Positions 1 through 12,374 are shown, counted from the stretch's first letter. The stretch is 64,000 nt of DNA from Gaeumannomyces sp. JS-464 (GCA_002197995.1 NGZR01000002.1:5766001-5830000); one strand, 5' to 3'. Translations and numbers: made by a program. Notes: a model not told the origin generated them from the letters alone.

Positions 1-271
1 ATGCGGAACAAACCAAAAGCCGTTCTTCAATCTGATTCTGCAAGCGGGCAACCCACGCCTCGCTTCTACCTTTATTCCCAAGTGCACCACGATCAAGGAG
101 GGGACATCCATCACAATGTACGAGAAATGTGGCATGAGCGTGCGGGCGGCCGAGGAGGCAGTGCGCCTCAAGAACAGGGACGAGTGGACGAGGTTGCTCG
201 AGGCCGCGGGCCGCAACACGGCCGACGGGCGCGAGATTGAACGGCTGGGCCAGGTCGTATTCAAGAAATAG
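1..271 (+). CDS. VPS16: Vps16 homologue, C-terminal end (partial)
   Basis: This is the last part of a gene cut by the left edge. Read in the frame starting at base 2 it is open from the edge to a TAG at 269-271, giving about 89 residues. The segment contains FFNLILQAGNP, then YEKCGMSVRAAEEAVRLKN, and ends EIERLGQVVFKK. This resembles the C-terminus of Vps16, the scaffold subunit that pairs with Vps33 in the HOPS and CORVET tethering complexes at vacuoles and endosomes. The ATG at position 1 is in a different frame and is not the gene. The call rests on remembered similarity of the AAEEAVRLK helix and the EIERL ending. The rest of the gene lies outside the window, so nothing can be said about its start or introns. 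Confidence 0.75.
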   Translation, partial: CGTNQKPFFNLILQAGNPRLASTFIPKCTTIKEGTSITMYEKCGMSVRAAEEAVRLKNRDEWTRLLEAAGRNTADGREIERLGQVVFKK

Positions 272-1425
272 GTAGGCCCATCGAACGAGCCGTGCATGGC
301 TGGGTTGTTGTGCATGTACCTATGTACTCGTTCATACTATGTGCCGTATCGAATACCTTTGGTTAGGCTTTCGGCGGGTTGGTCCGGACCCGGCTGTGCT
401 GCGTGAAATAAGCTAGATATAGTCAAGGGTAAATCATGGTTTAGCCTGCGTCCCAGGACAAACCCTGCTCTGGCTCTTGGGCGCCACACACCATCAATCC
501 GATGCAGGTGCTTGATTGACTTTGCTGCTGCTGCTGCGCGCTGGCTATGATGTGATGGCAAAAAAAAAAAAAAAAAAGACAGGTAGGCCAAGCGAAAAGG
601 GGACAGATGTCCGAAACTTGATGTGGAGCAAGAGACGAGTGTGGCAGAGCATGTTCACCGAGGCTAGGTAATTCCATAGGAGTAAGCAAGCAGTGTAGGG
701 GTGAACAGCAACAACTGACCGCACATGGGCGCCGGTTCGGAAACGCACGCATGGCTGGGCAGGGACCAGTGAAGCAAAAGCGCTTGTTGAGCCACTAGAC
801 GCAGAAATTGAGAGCAAACGAGAACGCCATGATGCAAAAGTTGTCCAAAAAAAAAAAAAACGGACCTCCCAAAACAGTTGAACGCTCGCACCACCTCGGA
901 GCCTCTCGGAAATGCTTGGGAAAACAGACAAGAAGAAAAAATAAGGGGGGATCAACAACCTCACCATTACTGACGAAAGAATAGAAACACGCAAGAAGGG
1001 ATATGTCATGGGAAAGGAAAATAATGGTGCAGGGAAACAAAAAAGAAGATAAAACAGGGGAACATAATAAAAGGGCAAGCGATAAATACCAATGGATTTG
1101 GCGACGGACGGAGACAGAGTCGCCCTGGCCCGCCACAAACAATCGCCCATCCTCCGCCAAAAACGTTCATGCTGGGGGAAACATGTGCTTTACCAGTTGA
1201 CCTGGTGAGCACATACGCGGCCTGGTCGTGGGGCATGGTCGGGTCCTCCAGTCTCAAAAGTATATACCATCGTAATCCAAACTCCCCAGCCGAGACGCAC
1301 ACCCGCAAAAAAAAAAAAAAAAAAAAAAAAGCCCCTTCTCCCGCAGCTGTGCGTGGCCACCATCTGCTTGGCATCCCCCTAAACGTAGAGCTGATGGCGG
1401 TTCAGCTTGATATGCAGAGCGTCCC
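272..1425. other. Intergenic, convergent 3' ends of VPS16 and DMA1
   Basis: No convincing gene here. The open frames are low-complexity shadows across A runs. A homopolymer runs exist near 560-577 and 846-859, and a 24-base A run lies at 1307-1330. These probably sit in or near the 3' untranslated regions of the two converging genes. Confidence 0.6.
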
Positions 1426-3872
1426 TCATGCCCTTGCAATGTCGTCTAGACTGGTCAACTGGGCTGTTGCATTGCGTCCCGGCGCCCCGGCGGCCGTGGT
1501 GCTGGCTGCGGCTGTCGTGGGTGGGCCCGCCCTCATACGGACTCCACTGCCGTCGAATACCCATGGCCCAGCGTCGTTCCTCGGCGTGATAGGCCCTTCG
1601 ACGGCATTAAGCAGCGCGGGGCGTGGGGCGTCGGAGACGGTGTTCGTGTATCACGCTCCTCAGAGCCGGATCCCGAGGCTTCAGCGTCCAAGGTCACGCC
1701 AGACGTGGCCCCCTGAGCAGCCAGGCGGCGAGAAGAGGCAGTCGACGGCATACGGGGGATCGGAAGCGGGGTCGACGTTGCGTGGGACGGCTGCTCTTGT
1801 GGAGATGACGGAGATGTTGTGTCTGTCGACGAAGGCGGAACCGGAAGCACGACCGCGTCGTCAGTTTCAGCCACAGTCACCGCCGGAGGGGCGGGCACTG
1901 GCGCTGGCACTGGCGCCGACACTGGTAGGGACGCCGATGCGGACGGCGTCGAGTTGACGTTGGCGGCTGCAGCGGTCGATGCACCTTCCCCGTTGGTCTC
2001 AGGCCCGGCGATAGCGCTCTCGTCCAAGTCCGAGTCCAGTTGCTCCCACTCCTCCGGATCCTCGACCTCGGCCTCGAGGTCTGCGGCGGCGCGGCAGTTT
2101 GGACAGATGAAGATGGGGTACTGTGGGGACGCGAGCAGACTCCGGATGCACTTGTAGTGCCAGGTGTGGGAGCAAGGAGCTACGAACAGACACTGGCAGG
2201 GCTACACAGGGGTTGGTTTTGTTGGTTAGTAGCCGGAGCAGAAAAGATACTACTGCTAGCGTATGATGGCTATATGGAAGGGCAAAAGGCAGATGAGCGA
2301 GCGAGCGAGCATACCGCGATCGAATTCAGGCATATCGAGCAGTCCTGCGAGGTCTGGCTCGAAGCGCCACCGTCGCCAGATTTGGTCATATTACGTAGCC
2401 TCTTGTGGGTGTTCATGCTGGTGCGACAGAGGTGAACCGCGGTCAGTACGGGATGGAGACGTGCATCTAGATGTTATGGGGCGGTCATCAACAGGATGGG
2501 AGGGCCAGCGTCGGCGACGTACTTGAAGGCATTGAGCTTGCTCTGCCACCCACTGCATCTTGACGCAGCGAAAGATCATTTCCTCGCCGCCCTTGAAGTC
2601 GATGCCCAGCTGGACAATGTCGCCATCGTTGATGGGGAACGGCTTCGACTCGGTGCCGGGAGGACTCAGCCTGATATGGTTGAGGAAAGTTCCGGACGAG
2701 CTCTTGACATCCCTGATGTACCACTTGCCGCCCTCGTGCCAGAATTCGCAGTGTCTCCGGCTGACGACCTTGGACTTGAAGCCGACGGGAGCGGCCGAGG
2801 GCACGTTGACGGGCACGTTGGGCTGGGCGTCACGCTCGGAATAACGGCCGACACGGATGACCTCGGTCCCAGTGGGCAGGGTCCTGGAGACGGGGCTGAA
2901 GGTGAGGGACGGACGGGTGGCGCGGGGGTCGTAGAATGTCGAGAAGCGAATCGAGGGCATGGCTTCGGAGCTGGACCCGCCGCCCTGAGCCAGGACAGCC
3001 GCCTCCGAGGCGGTGGCAGCGCGCGTCCGGGTCATGGGGCCAGCGCCGATGCCTCGGTCCGGCTCTACCACGGCGAGGCTCTCGAGCGAAGGAGGTGCGT
3101 CGGCGGGGTGCGGTGATGGTGCCGCAGCGGCGGCGGACGGTTGAGCTGGGAGCGCCGGCGCAGACTGCGATGGGACAGACGGGAACAGAGCGGCGTCAGG
3201 CGACGAGACAGGAGACGCGGGGGTGGGTCCCTGAGATGACAACGGGCTGGTGCTGCGCGGCCGGGACCAGGACGCGGGAAAAATGGAAGGCGAGGCAGAG
3301 GCCGAGGCCGTCGATGGGGTGGCGGTGGCAATTGCGCGAGCGAGAATTGGGCGATGATGAGCTAACGGACCGGAAGAGGCTGGCGACGGGGCGACGTGTG
3401 GTGATGGGAATTGGCGCGGCGTCAGCGGTGCTGGCGTCGCTGGGACTGTTGCTGTTGTTGTTGTTGTTAGGGGTGGCGGTGGTGGCAGTGGTGTGTGTCG
3501 CTGGGCTGTCCCGGATGGGCAGATTGCGGGTGGGGATGATGGGGCGATGGTTGTTGGTGGTGTCGGGTTGTTCTGGGGTCGAGGCCTGATGGCGACGGTG
3601 TGGGCGGGGCTGGCGTGGTCGGGGCTGTGGTGGTGGTTGTTGTGGTCGCGCGTCAGGGTCAGGCTCTTCTTCTTGAGATACGAGTTGAGGCCCAGCAGAC
3701 GGCTGCTCCGGCTGCTGCTGGCACCGGTGCTGTTGTGGCTGTGGCTGTGGCCGTGGCCGTGGGCCGACGAGGGCGACGAGGACCTGGCGGCGGCCAGTGG
3801 AGACGAGCTGGGAGTTAGGGCCGGCGACGAGGGCGCTGGGGCCGGGTGCTGGGAGGACGACGCAGCCGGCAT
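1426..3872 (-). CDS. DMA1: Dma1-like FHA-RING E3 ubiquitin ligase
   Basis: Exons are 3872-2523, 2417-2315 and 2201-1426. Residues 1 to about 270 are Ser/Pro/Ala-rich and look disordered. An FHA domain follows, with the phosphothreonine-binding elements VGRYSER, VVSRRHCEFW and SSSGTFLNH. A RING is split by intron 2: CSIC in exon 2, then APCSHTWHYKC and CPNC in exon 3, followed by acidic DLEAEVEDPEEWEQLD. FHA plus RING is the architecture of the Dma1/Dma2 (Chfr-like) ligases that act in spindle-position and septation checkpoints. Two frame breaks are visible. At about 2553-2556 the segment between FRCVKM and GWQSKLNAFN is shortened and out of frame. At about 1620-1660 one base appears to be missing, after which the conserved EGPITPRN and WVFDGSG motif appears in another frame down to a TGA at 1426-1428. 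Intron signals (GTACGT, GTATGC, TGTAG) are clear. Confidence 0.85.
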
Positions 3873-5692
3873 TTAGACTGCGCGTGCGACTGCGAGTGCG
3901 GCGGGGAGGCTATTCCTTGGGATGTTTTTTGTGGCATGGACTTCTGGATCGGCCGCCCCGTCTGTGTCGTGCCGTCTCCAACGCGGCTGACTGGTTGCAC
4001 ATGCAGTGGTGGTGGGTGGGTGGCACTGGGTGGCGCTGGCGCTGGCACAGCCTAAGCGGGCACTGAATGACTGGCAAAACAGTGGTGGCGCTCACTGCCT
4101 GCTGCTGGCGCTGCTGGTTCTGCCTGTGTGAGTCGGCTGCTGCTGTTTTTACCAGCCACGGAAAGAGCCAACGGCGTGCGGTCCCAAGAGCCAGGCAGGA
4201 GGGCCAACCAGACGGCGTCAGGCGGGCTCGGGCGCTTTCTAAATGTGCACCGACATGCATCAAAAAGGAGCACAGACCGACGACTCCATGGGTGGTGAGC
4301 GTTGGTCTGGTCCAGTCTGGGGTCCGATCTCGCTGGCGTCTGCTCGGTCTGGCTTACATAGGCTGCTTGGATCTAAACAGGCATTCAACGTGGGAGAGCT
4401 CGATGTTGGCGCTGCGCAGCAGGCAGAAACTCTGCAGGCTGATCCTGGCACACCGGCCGCATCAATCTAGGTAGGTATGTATGCTGCACAGTACGCGTCT
4501 TGTCTCCAGCTGAGTTGTGAGGTTGTCTTGACGGGCGGGAACAGGCCAGGCTTCGGGTGACTTGGCGTGGCGGTTGGTTTTGCCTTTCCGAAATGTGCCC
4601 CGTTGGATGGATCTCGACTCGCCCCCAGGCATGATCCATTCATCTGGATGCTGTGCGCTATGTACTACGTACACGAGAGACGGGCAGATAAATACATGGC
4701 TTCTTCCTCCAGGCGCTGGGAGGCAAGGAACTCAATACGGGACAATGGGGGGGGGGGGGGGGGGGGGAGTGGATACAGACGTCACATGCGAGGGTTGCCG
4801 GTCCATGTCAAATGCCATCCCCCATAGCATTTTTCTTCTTGTTCTTCCCCGTGATGCAGAAGCGGCTGGCACCCCACACATGCACACCCACGCCGATGAA
4901 TGCTGATGACTTTTAGGCGGGCACGTTGTGCCCGGCGCAGGCGGCTGGCGGTCAAGGTGATGCATGCGTCAACGTGCCGTGAGACGGTCGCCTGGGCCTC
5001 GATCGTCTTTCCCTTTTTGGCCCTTTTTTTTGGCCCTTTTTTGGCCCCTCTTTTTTATAGCCTTTTTTGACTGTAGAAAAAAGAATGTTACCACCTAGGC
5101 CTTGTAGCAGCGTGAAAGGCAAGTGGTGCTTGAAAGGCAAGAGCATTAAGGGGTAGATACCATGGACCAATCCCCGCACCAGATTTTAAGGGCGCTAGGA
5201 CAGAACGGGAAGAACGTTTTGAGATTACTACGTAGGTAGTAGCTGAATGATTCCTATCCTGGAGCCTGGCACCCTGGGGCTCACGTGGTGGAGGCCGCTG
5301 ATCATTGGACCCACCCACTAGGTCCGCTCCAGTCGGGCTGCTCCTCCCGTCCCGTCGAAAGAAAAAAAAACTTTTATCGATAACAGCCATCTGCATGGAC
5401 GACATGAATCCCGCCAGCACCGTTCAACGACGCACCGTCGATCCGTCTCGTCGAATCTGCTCCACGGCCTTCACCTCACCCGGCGCCGTGAATTCCTTGT
5501 CAAGCTCGCCCGAACTTGCGATCCATGCGCAACAGCGTTGGTCTGTCACCATCATCCGCCTGACCTACCCCGCTCCGATTAGGTGGCCACACTTTCGCCG
5601 TCCCGTCCACGAGTGAGCGCGCGCCGCCTCGGCGGGCCTTCATGACCGGCGCTTCTCCAGCTTTTCTATAACCACCTAGACAACTGCACGTC
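3873..5692. other. Divergent intergenic region DMA1 / MPP alpha
   Basis: About 1.8 kb between two divergent genes, so it should hold both promoters and 5' leaders. It contains a 21-base G run at 4747-4767, a short AGGTAGGTA motif near 4471-4479, and an imperfect T-rich array near 5005-5062 in which GGCCC or GGCCCC alternates with T runs. No open frame here has the look of a gene. Confidence 0.5.
4747..4767. repeat. Poly-G homopolymer, 21 bases
   Basis: An uninterrupted run of 21 G on the + strand in the DMA1/MPP intergenic region. Such runs are unstable and hard to sequence, so the exact length is uncertain. Confidence 0.9.
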
Positions 5693-7545
5693 ATGCTGCG
5701 TTCGTGTTCCGCCAGGCTGTCTGGCCTGACCAGGCCACATATACGCTCCCCCGCTACGTCTTGGAGGCATCCACGTGCCGCCCCCAGGAAAACCACGGCC
5801 CGGGCATTCGCAGCCGTCGCCCCTCCTCCACAAGCCCGGGTGCGCCACAAACCACAGCAGCGCGGCCCGTCCAAGCTCCTGCGGCTGCCCCAGGGCCGGG
5901 CGCCTGCCCCCGATGTCCCGGGGTCCCTGCTAACACCACGCGGTCGCGTAGGAACCAACAGAACTGGACAATGTCACCACGCTCCCCAACGGCATCCGCG
6001 TCGCCTCCGAGGCGCTACCCGGGGCTTTCTCGGGCGTGGGTATTTATATCGATGCGGGGTCGCGATACGAGACGGACTACCTGCGCGGCGCCAGCCACAT
6101 CATGGACCGTTTGGCTTTCAAGTCGACGAGCAAGCACACGGCCGACGAGATGTTGGAGCAGGTCGAGCAGCTCGGCGGCAATATCCAATGCGCCTCGTCG
6201 CGCGAGTCCATGATGTGCTGCCACATTTAATACCGCCATACCTACCACCATCGGCCTGTTGGCCGATACCATCCGCGACCCAAAGCTTACCGACGCTGAG
6301 ATCTCGCAGCAGCTCGAGACGGCTACCTACGAGGTTAACGAAATATGGTCCAAGCCAGACCTCATCCTGCCCGAGCTTGTCCACACCGCGCCTTCAAGGA
6401 CAACACCCTCGGCAACCCGCTGCTGTGTCCCCAGGAACGCCTCGATGCCATCGATCGCGACGTCATTATGTCTTACAGGGATGCCTTCTACCGCCCCGAG
6501 AGGATGGTCGTCGCCTTTGCCGGCATCCCGCACGCTGATGCCGTAAAGCTGACCACCCAGCACTTTGGCGACATGAAGGGTGCATCCATTCCACAGCCCG
6601 ACAGCTGCTTCGATCCTGCCTCTATCCAGCAACAGCAGCAGCAGGTCCATGGGTCCTCGACCATGTCCCCGCATTCGCCATCGTCGTCCGGTCTCCTTTC
6701 CAAAATACCTTTTTTCAAAAGCCTATCCACCTCGGCTCCCCATAATGCTTCCGTCATTACGCCGTCTGCCTTGGGAACCAATCCTCTCGCCCCACTATCA
6801 CATTCTCCATCCCATTACACCGGCGGCTTCCTCTCCCTTGCCCCCCAGCCGCCACCCCTAAACCCGAACCTGCCGACCTTTACGCACATTCAGCTAGCCA
6901 TCGAGGGCCTTCCATCTTGGATGACGACATCTACGCCCTGGCTTGTTTGCAGACCCTCCTGGGAGGCGGTGGATCCTTCTCTGCCGGCGGGCCGGGCAAG
7001 GGTATGTACTCGCGGCTCTACACCAACGTGCTCAACCAGCACGGCTGGGTTGAGTCGTGGTCGCCTTCAACCATTCCTACACAGACTCGGGACTGTTTGG
7101 CGTTGCGGCCTCGTGCTACCCCGGCCGCACCGGCAAAATGCTCGAGGTCATTTGCCGCGAGCTCCGCGCCTTGACCCTCGACTCGGGCTTTCACGCCCTG
7201 GGCAAGGTCGAGGTTGAGCGTGCAAAGAACCAGCTCAGGTCCAGCCTCCTGATGAATCTCGAAAGCCGCATGATCGAGCTCGAGGATCTCGGGCGCCAGG
7301 TCCAGGTCCACGGCCGCAAGGTGCCCGTCCACGAGATGACGCGCCGCATCAACGCCCTTACCGTCGACGACCTGCGCGCCGTCGCCCGCAGAATCGTTGG
7401 CGGCCTGGTCGAGAACCCGGGCAAAGGCAGCGGCGCCCCCACCGTTGTGCTCCAGGAGGCGTCGGTCGCCGGCGTCACCACAAAGCAGATGACCTGGGAC
7501 GAGATCCAGAACACCATCTATCAGTGGGGCATTGGGCGGCGCTGA
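5693..7545 (+). CDS. MAS2: Mitochondrial processing peptidase alpha subunit
   Basis: Exon 1 (5693-5839) encodes an Arg/Ser-rich mitochondrial presequence beginning [16 protein letters not shown]. An intron runs to the CGTAG before 5952, and exon 2 starts [20 protein letters not shown]. Conserved MPP-alpha blocks follow in order: [86 protein letters not shown], and the glycine-rich loop [20 protein letters not shown] typical of the alpha subunit. The protein pairs with MPP beta in the matrix to remove targeting presequences. A Gln/Ser-rich insertion (about 6620-6830) precedes HYTGGFLSL. The frame breaks four times: near 6215 (about five bases missing, giving a TAA at 6228), near 6389, near 6910 and near 7060. 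Each of the last three is repaired by one extra base. Intact motifs on both sides argue for sequence error, not decay. Confidence 0.9.
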
Positions 7546-8495
7546 CGTTGACGCCGACTGAACGCGGCAATGCATCGGGCCTTCGTCTCCGAATGTTTGT
7601 TTGGCCAAAGGATTATGGGGGGGCATCACATGCAAGTGGCTTCTTGAGTGTTTGATGATTTCTGAAATGTCATGTTCCTTCATACATATATACCTTGGGG
7701 ATTTCCTTCCTGGTTGTGTTTCTTCGCAGTTCGGTGCATGCGGCCGGCGCATGTGGCTGGTTCTTTTGGTTGCCCGTTGCAGGACGGCCGTGACGTGTTT
7801 GCGACATGTATGACTATATGTATATCGATGTCATGCGAATGCATGTGTATTAAGGTACTTATACCTGCTTAGATCATTGGCATATACTGAGGCGGCGTAC
7901 GAAAATAACGGCCCACCTCGATGTACCGACTGGGCCCCCCATGTCAAAAACCACCCAATCAGGGTCAATTCAATAGAAAAAATCATCCCTGCACCAGAAG
8001 ATACATCTGCACCAGCCAAAGCGTTCAATAACCTTTGAAGGAGGGCAGACAATCCGCCAGGGACCCTGTTGTTGTCTGAGTGACCTATCCCTGGGCCGGA
8101 ACTTACCCATGCCACCTACGTAGATCTATACTTGCATAACAACGGGTCTAGGGATGATACACAAGATATCGGATCCTGTTTTCTACTTTGCTTCGATGGG
8201 GAAGGGTTGCTGTGGCTGTTAGGGTTTGGATGAAGCAGATATGGGACATGTCACAATGAACAAAGGTCTAAAGCTTCGACATACGTGTATATGTTTATTA
8301 CCGGTTCATTAATGCAGACAAAGCTTATGTCCCATACGGTCTAGAAGCGAGTCGTGTCGCCATCCTGTATCGCCTGTAAAAAAAATAAAAAAAAATAAAA
8401 AGGAAAAACGCCTCCAACCCTCCAGCCCATTGTAATTCTACGCTGTTCGCCGGATGATGTACAGTTATCTTAAAGCAACGAGACCGTCTTTCTGT
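7546..8495. other. Intergenic, convergent 3' ends
   Basis: About 950 bases between the converging MPP alpha and YML020W-like genes. No gene is seen. A short A-rich AAAAATAAAA stretch lies near 8380-8405. Confidence 0.5.
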
Positions 8496-11400
8496 CTATA
8501 ACTTGGACCGGACCGCTTCCAGCCTGTACTTGACGTCCTTCAGGGCCTTGGTAACGGGCTTCCAGTTGTCGAATTGCGCGAGAAGCTCCGCGACCTCGGA
8601 CGACAGCTCCGTCCTGGCAAGGTCTTCTTCCAGCAGTCCACGCATGATCCACGGCAGGTGGTACGGATTGGGGTTGGTGATGCCCTCGTGCTTTCGGATC
8701 TCGCAAGGCACCCGACCCACGTCGCTGGTCTCGAGAGCGTGCGATATGGAGAGGCTGCGTGAGTGAGGCGGGCCATGCAGAGTGTCAGAGATGGACAGCC
8801 TCGGGCGACCATGTGCATGGGCTCTCGGTGTGGGCGGTTGTGGTTCACTTACTCGTAGACCTGTGGGTCATCATATAGGGTAGAATGGCCGGCACCTGAG
8901 TACAGCGACCCGGCGAGCGGCATACTCAGCTCCCGGATAAGCCCATGGTCCGATATCCCCATGTTGCGTAGCTTGAGCGCAAACCCCGACAAGGTGGGCA
9001 ATGCTGCGAACCCAATTATCAGTTATAATTCATCACGATGAACTGAGAAGAGTGCAGTGCCCATGCATGGTTGTAACCCGGGAAGAAGAATTTGGAGCTT
9101 GATTTCGATTCTTACAAGTCAGGGGCATGCACCCTGGCGTCACTGCGAGCACGTTAAAAGCGTTAGAATGTACGAACGATGTGATGCTCGTTGATGCCCG
9201 GAGGATCCAAGAGGTACAGAACAAGGGGAAGCTTACACAAAAACTGCCCTGTAGAGAAGCGGATGGCTCGCCGACGAGTATAGGGCGGACTGAAAGATTC
9301 AGAGGTAGGTTGTTAGCAAGAAAAACGCAGAGACACATCATGGTGGAGGCGAAATCACCCACCTCAAGGGGCACGACCTGGTCGTCGATGCTTCCAATAT
9401 ACGTCACCCGCACTCCATGAGCCAATACGACCCTAAGCGACGCCTCGAGTCGCTTTGAAACCTCACTTTCGGGGCTTGCAAACTCCCATAGCTCGGCAGC
9501 GGACCCCATGAGCATGCCCATGCCCGACTGGTAGCTTGGGAAGGGCCCAAGAGACACGCCCGCTACGGTTGTGCCGTGTGTTTGTTTTTGTTAGGAGAAA
9601 AGTATCACGACTTTGTATAAGTAGAGATTGGATGGCGAGAGGGAAGCGGCAAGGGGGACGTAAAGCAGATAAGGCTCCCTACTTACCCATTGCGCAAACT
9701 CCGATTCTCGGGGTCGTAACGATTCCGAGCTCGATGAGCTTGGCGACCAGCATGATGCTGACGGGCACTCCTTGGGAATGACAGGCAATCATAATAAAAT
9801 CTGCTTGCCGAATGAGATCGATCCAGTTCAGGAGAAGCTTCCAAAGGTTCTCGACACGGTCTCCGATCTTGCCTTCGCCCTCCAGCGCCACCTTTTCAAT
9901 CTCGCACCCCTCGCATCCATGACTGTCAGCCCACCGCCGGATGCTATCAGTGCAATGATTAGCAAACTTGATTGACGTGCCCGTGGGCTGCCCTATCATG
10001 GGCCGCAGGTAGGTCGCCGGGAATAAACCGTGCACGCCAATCGCAAGCGCTTTTTTTATCTTTGGGGGCTCTCGGGCGAGGAAGACGTGATTAGGCGGAG
10101 GCGGCTGTTGCGTCCGGAGAAGGAACTGTCTAATTTGGTGTAGGATGGACGGGTTTCCCTTCATCCGGTACGTCGACCTGAACGACGGGAGCAGGAGGTT
10201 TGCGCCAGAGTTCTTGGCAGTGCTGTCGGACGTCTGCGTGACCGACCTGATGCTCGCCGAGTCCGCTGCTACCGAGGAAGTCGAGGCTGGAGTGCCGGGT
10301 CGAGCTCCGGGCTCGTCAATATCCATGGATTGGGGTCGGAGTCTCTTGGACTTCTTGCCCGCGTCCTTGGCTGGGGTTGTAGGCGCGGGTCCCTTTGCGA
10401 CAGGGGGAGCGCTGTTGACTTCAGCATTGCTTGCTGGCTGAGGATGCGCTTCCGAGCCCTGCCCTATCACGGCAATCTCACCAGGCTCACGAGTCGAGCC
10501 GCCTGCACTTCCAGGCTTACTCTTTGTGTCCCTGGACCAGAAAGCCCAAGTGGACCCGGCGGGTTGCGCCTGTGGTGAAGTCACTGATGCATCCTGCATG
10601 GCCGCGTCTTCTTGCTCCTTTGCTGGTTCTGTGCCGATTGTGACTTGTGGCGTTGGCTCGTCGTCCTTCTTCGCGACATCTCGTTCATCACCTGGCTCTG
10701 GTTGCTTGGTAAGGGTTCGAGCCGGCCAAAACCCAAACCAAGACGAGCCAGTGGGCTCTGGGGGCGATGGAGAGGTTGGGGGCACCATCTCGCGCAGGCT
10801 CGCCGACGCTTCCTGTGTGTCACTGGCTTTGGGAGCCGTGTGCTCGTCCTGGCTCTGTTCTTGTTCCACCAAAGTATCGGGCTTGTTAGCCTCTGCCGTT
10901 TGTGGCTCTGACGAAACCGGGGCAGCCACCACGGCTGGTCTGCTCAACCAGCCAAGCCAGCCAGAAGATGTTGTCGGCCGTTGTGGAAGCTCAGTAGGAG
11001 CGGCCTGAGAAGTGCGCGGCGCGCCTTGTTCGGCAGGTGATGGAGCTTCTGCGGCGGGCTCCTCTGTGGTGCTGGAAGGTTCGCGGCTCGGAGTGACGGC
11101 AGCAGCGGGCTCCGATGGGGTGTTTGCATGGGCTGGAGATGGCTCGTTTTCGTCGATGTGTGAGAGCGTCGGAGTTGCAGCGACGCCACCATGATCGGCG
11201 GCGATGTCACCGGCAGCGTCTGCAGAGGCTTTCTTGGCATCATAGCGAGACAAGTCGAGTGTTGTGTCGGGCTTCAACGTACCCCCAAGTATAGACTCTC
11301 GGGCGACCTGCGTCGACGGGGCTGCCTTGGCCCGCGGGGCGCGAGGCCATGACCCATACCAGCTCCGTGTTTTTTTGACTTGCTTGGGCAGCGGCTGCGA

Positions 11401-11631
11401 CGCATCGCCGTTGATGGAAGAGCGTTTGTCGGACGCCTGGGTTTCCGGTGCCGGCGCCTGCGTTGGTGCTGAGGGCATCGGAAGGTTCGGAGATGATGCG
11501 GCCGCCTCGGACCCGGGGCGTAGTCGCGAGTCTGTGTCTGCTGGATCCGGGCGCGGAAGAGGGAGGCTGGCCGTGCTGGATGTGCCGGCGCCATCGCCAG
11601 GATTCGGCCGCGCTCGCTTCCGGGGGCTCAT
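8496..11631 (-). CDS. YML020W-like conserved fungal protein
   Basis: Six exons: 11631-9687, 9562-9363, 9289-9237, 9142-9116 (27 nt), 9003-8853 and 8754-8496. The N-terminal ~450 residues are Pro/Ser/Ala-rich with repeated short blocks such as SSGWLGWL, SSWFGFWPA and STWAFWSRD. The C-terminal half is ordered: IGVHGLFPATYLRPMIGQPT, then IACHSQGVPVSIML, which resembles a GxSxG-type nucleophile elbow (here CHSQG). It then runs GVSLGPFPSYQSG, SIDDQVVPLE, ALKLRNMGISDHGLIREL and finally LKDVKYRLEAVRSKL. This matches my memory of an uncharacterised fungal family that includes yeast YML020W; an alpha/beta-hydrolase fold is inferred. I start at the internal MSPRKRARPNP rather than the ATG seven codons upstream. 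Phases fit across all splices except in exon 5, where CCCC at 8984-8987 implies one extra or two missing bases. Confidence 0.75.
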
Positions 11632-12374
11632 GGCGAGTGAGAGTGCGAACATCGAGGTCGGGAGACGGAAACGAAGTTGAAGAGACTTTGACGGCGCTGT
11701 GCGCCCGCGCTTTGTCGTGCGGATTTAAGATGCCGTCATAGCCAGGATGGCGGGGCTTCACTTTGCGCCTGGCTGCCTTCCCTGGCGCGTGGATTTGCAG
11801 GACCCAACAGGGCTGGGGTAGGTGGGCTACTGCATTAGGAAAGAGTCTGGATGGTCGGAATGGAACGCCGTTGGAGAGGGAGCTGCCAGCGAGCCAGTGT
11901 GCCAGCCTCGTCGGGCCAGTTGGTGTGGCAGCGTTTGGGAATTCAAAGGAGCTGCACGGCCGGCTGCCCGCGCTAGCCGGTGCGCGTGCGCGGCCATGGT
12001 TGATGGTCAGCGTCATTGAACCCAAACCTCGGCCCCTGCCAGCGACGGCCCCCGCGTGTCCGCACTACATAAGCGGACCCATCTCAGTGCAGGACGATGC
12101 ATGAAACGCTGTCGGAGCTGAGGTGGCCCACCGGCAATTAGCCCAATTACATGTGAGCTGGTGGGTCGCATCACTGAAGCGGGAAAGGCGCAGGCCTGTT
12201 CTGTTCCCGTTAGTGTTATCTTATCGGAAACCCAAGCCTCGGCGGTCAAGGGTGCCCCGCTAATATTTTTTTTTCTGCCGCCCGAGAGCTCTGCGACCAA
12301 AGTTCTCGGGGGCCCTCGAATTGGCCATTAAGCAAAACCGGCAGTGGTAAAAACCGAGCTGAATTGTCGCCAAC
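11632..12374. other. Bidirectional promoter region YML020W-like / RRP5
   Basis: About 740 bases between two divergently transcribed genes. No gene inside. It should carry both core promoters, but I could not assign a specific regulatory site. Confidence 0.5.

Noticed and set aside
1169..1957. 262-residue plus-strand open frame
   Set aside because: It is antisense to the DMA1 3' coding region, where the minus strand carries recognisable conserved motifs.
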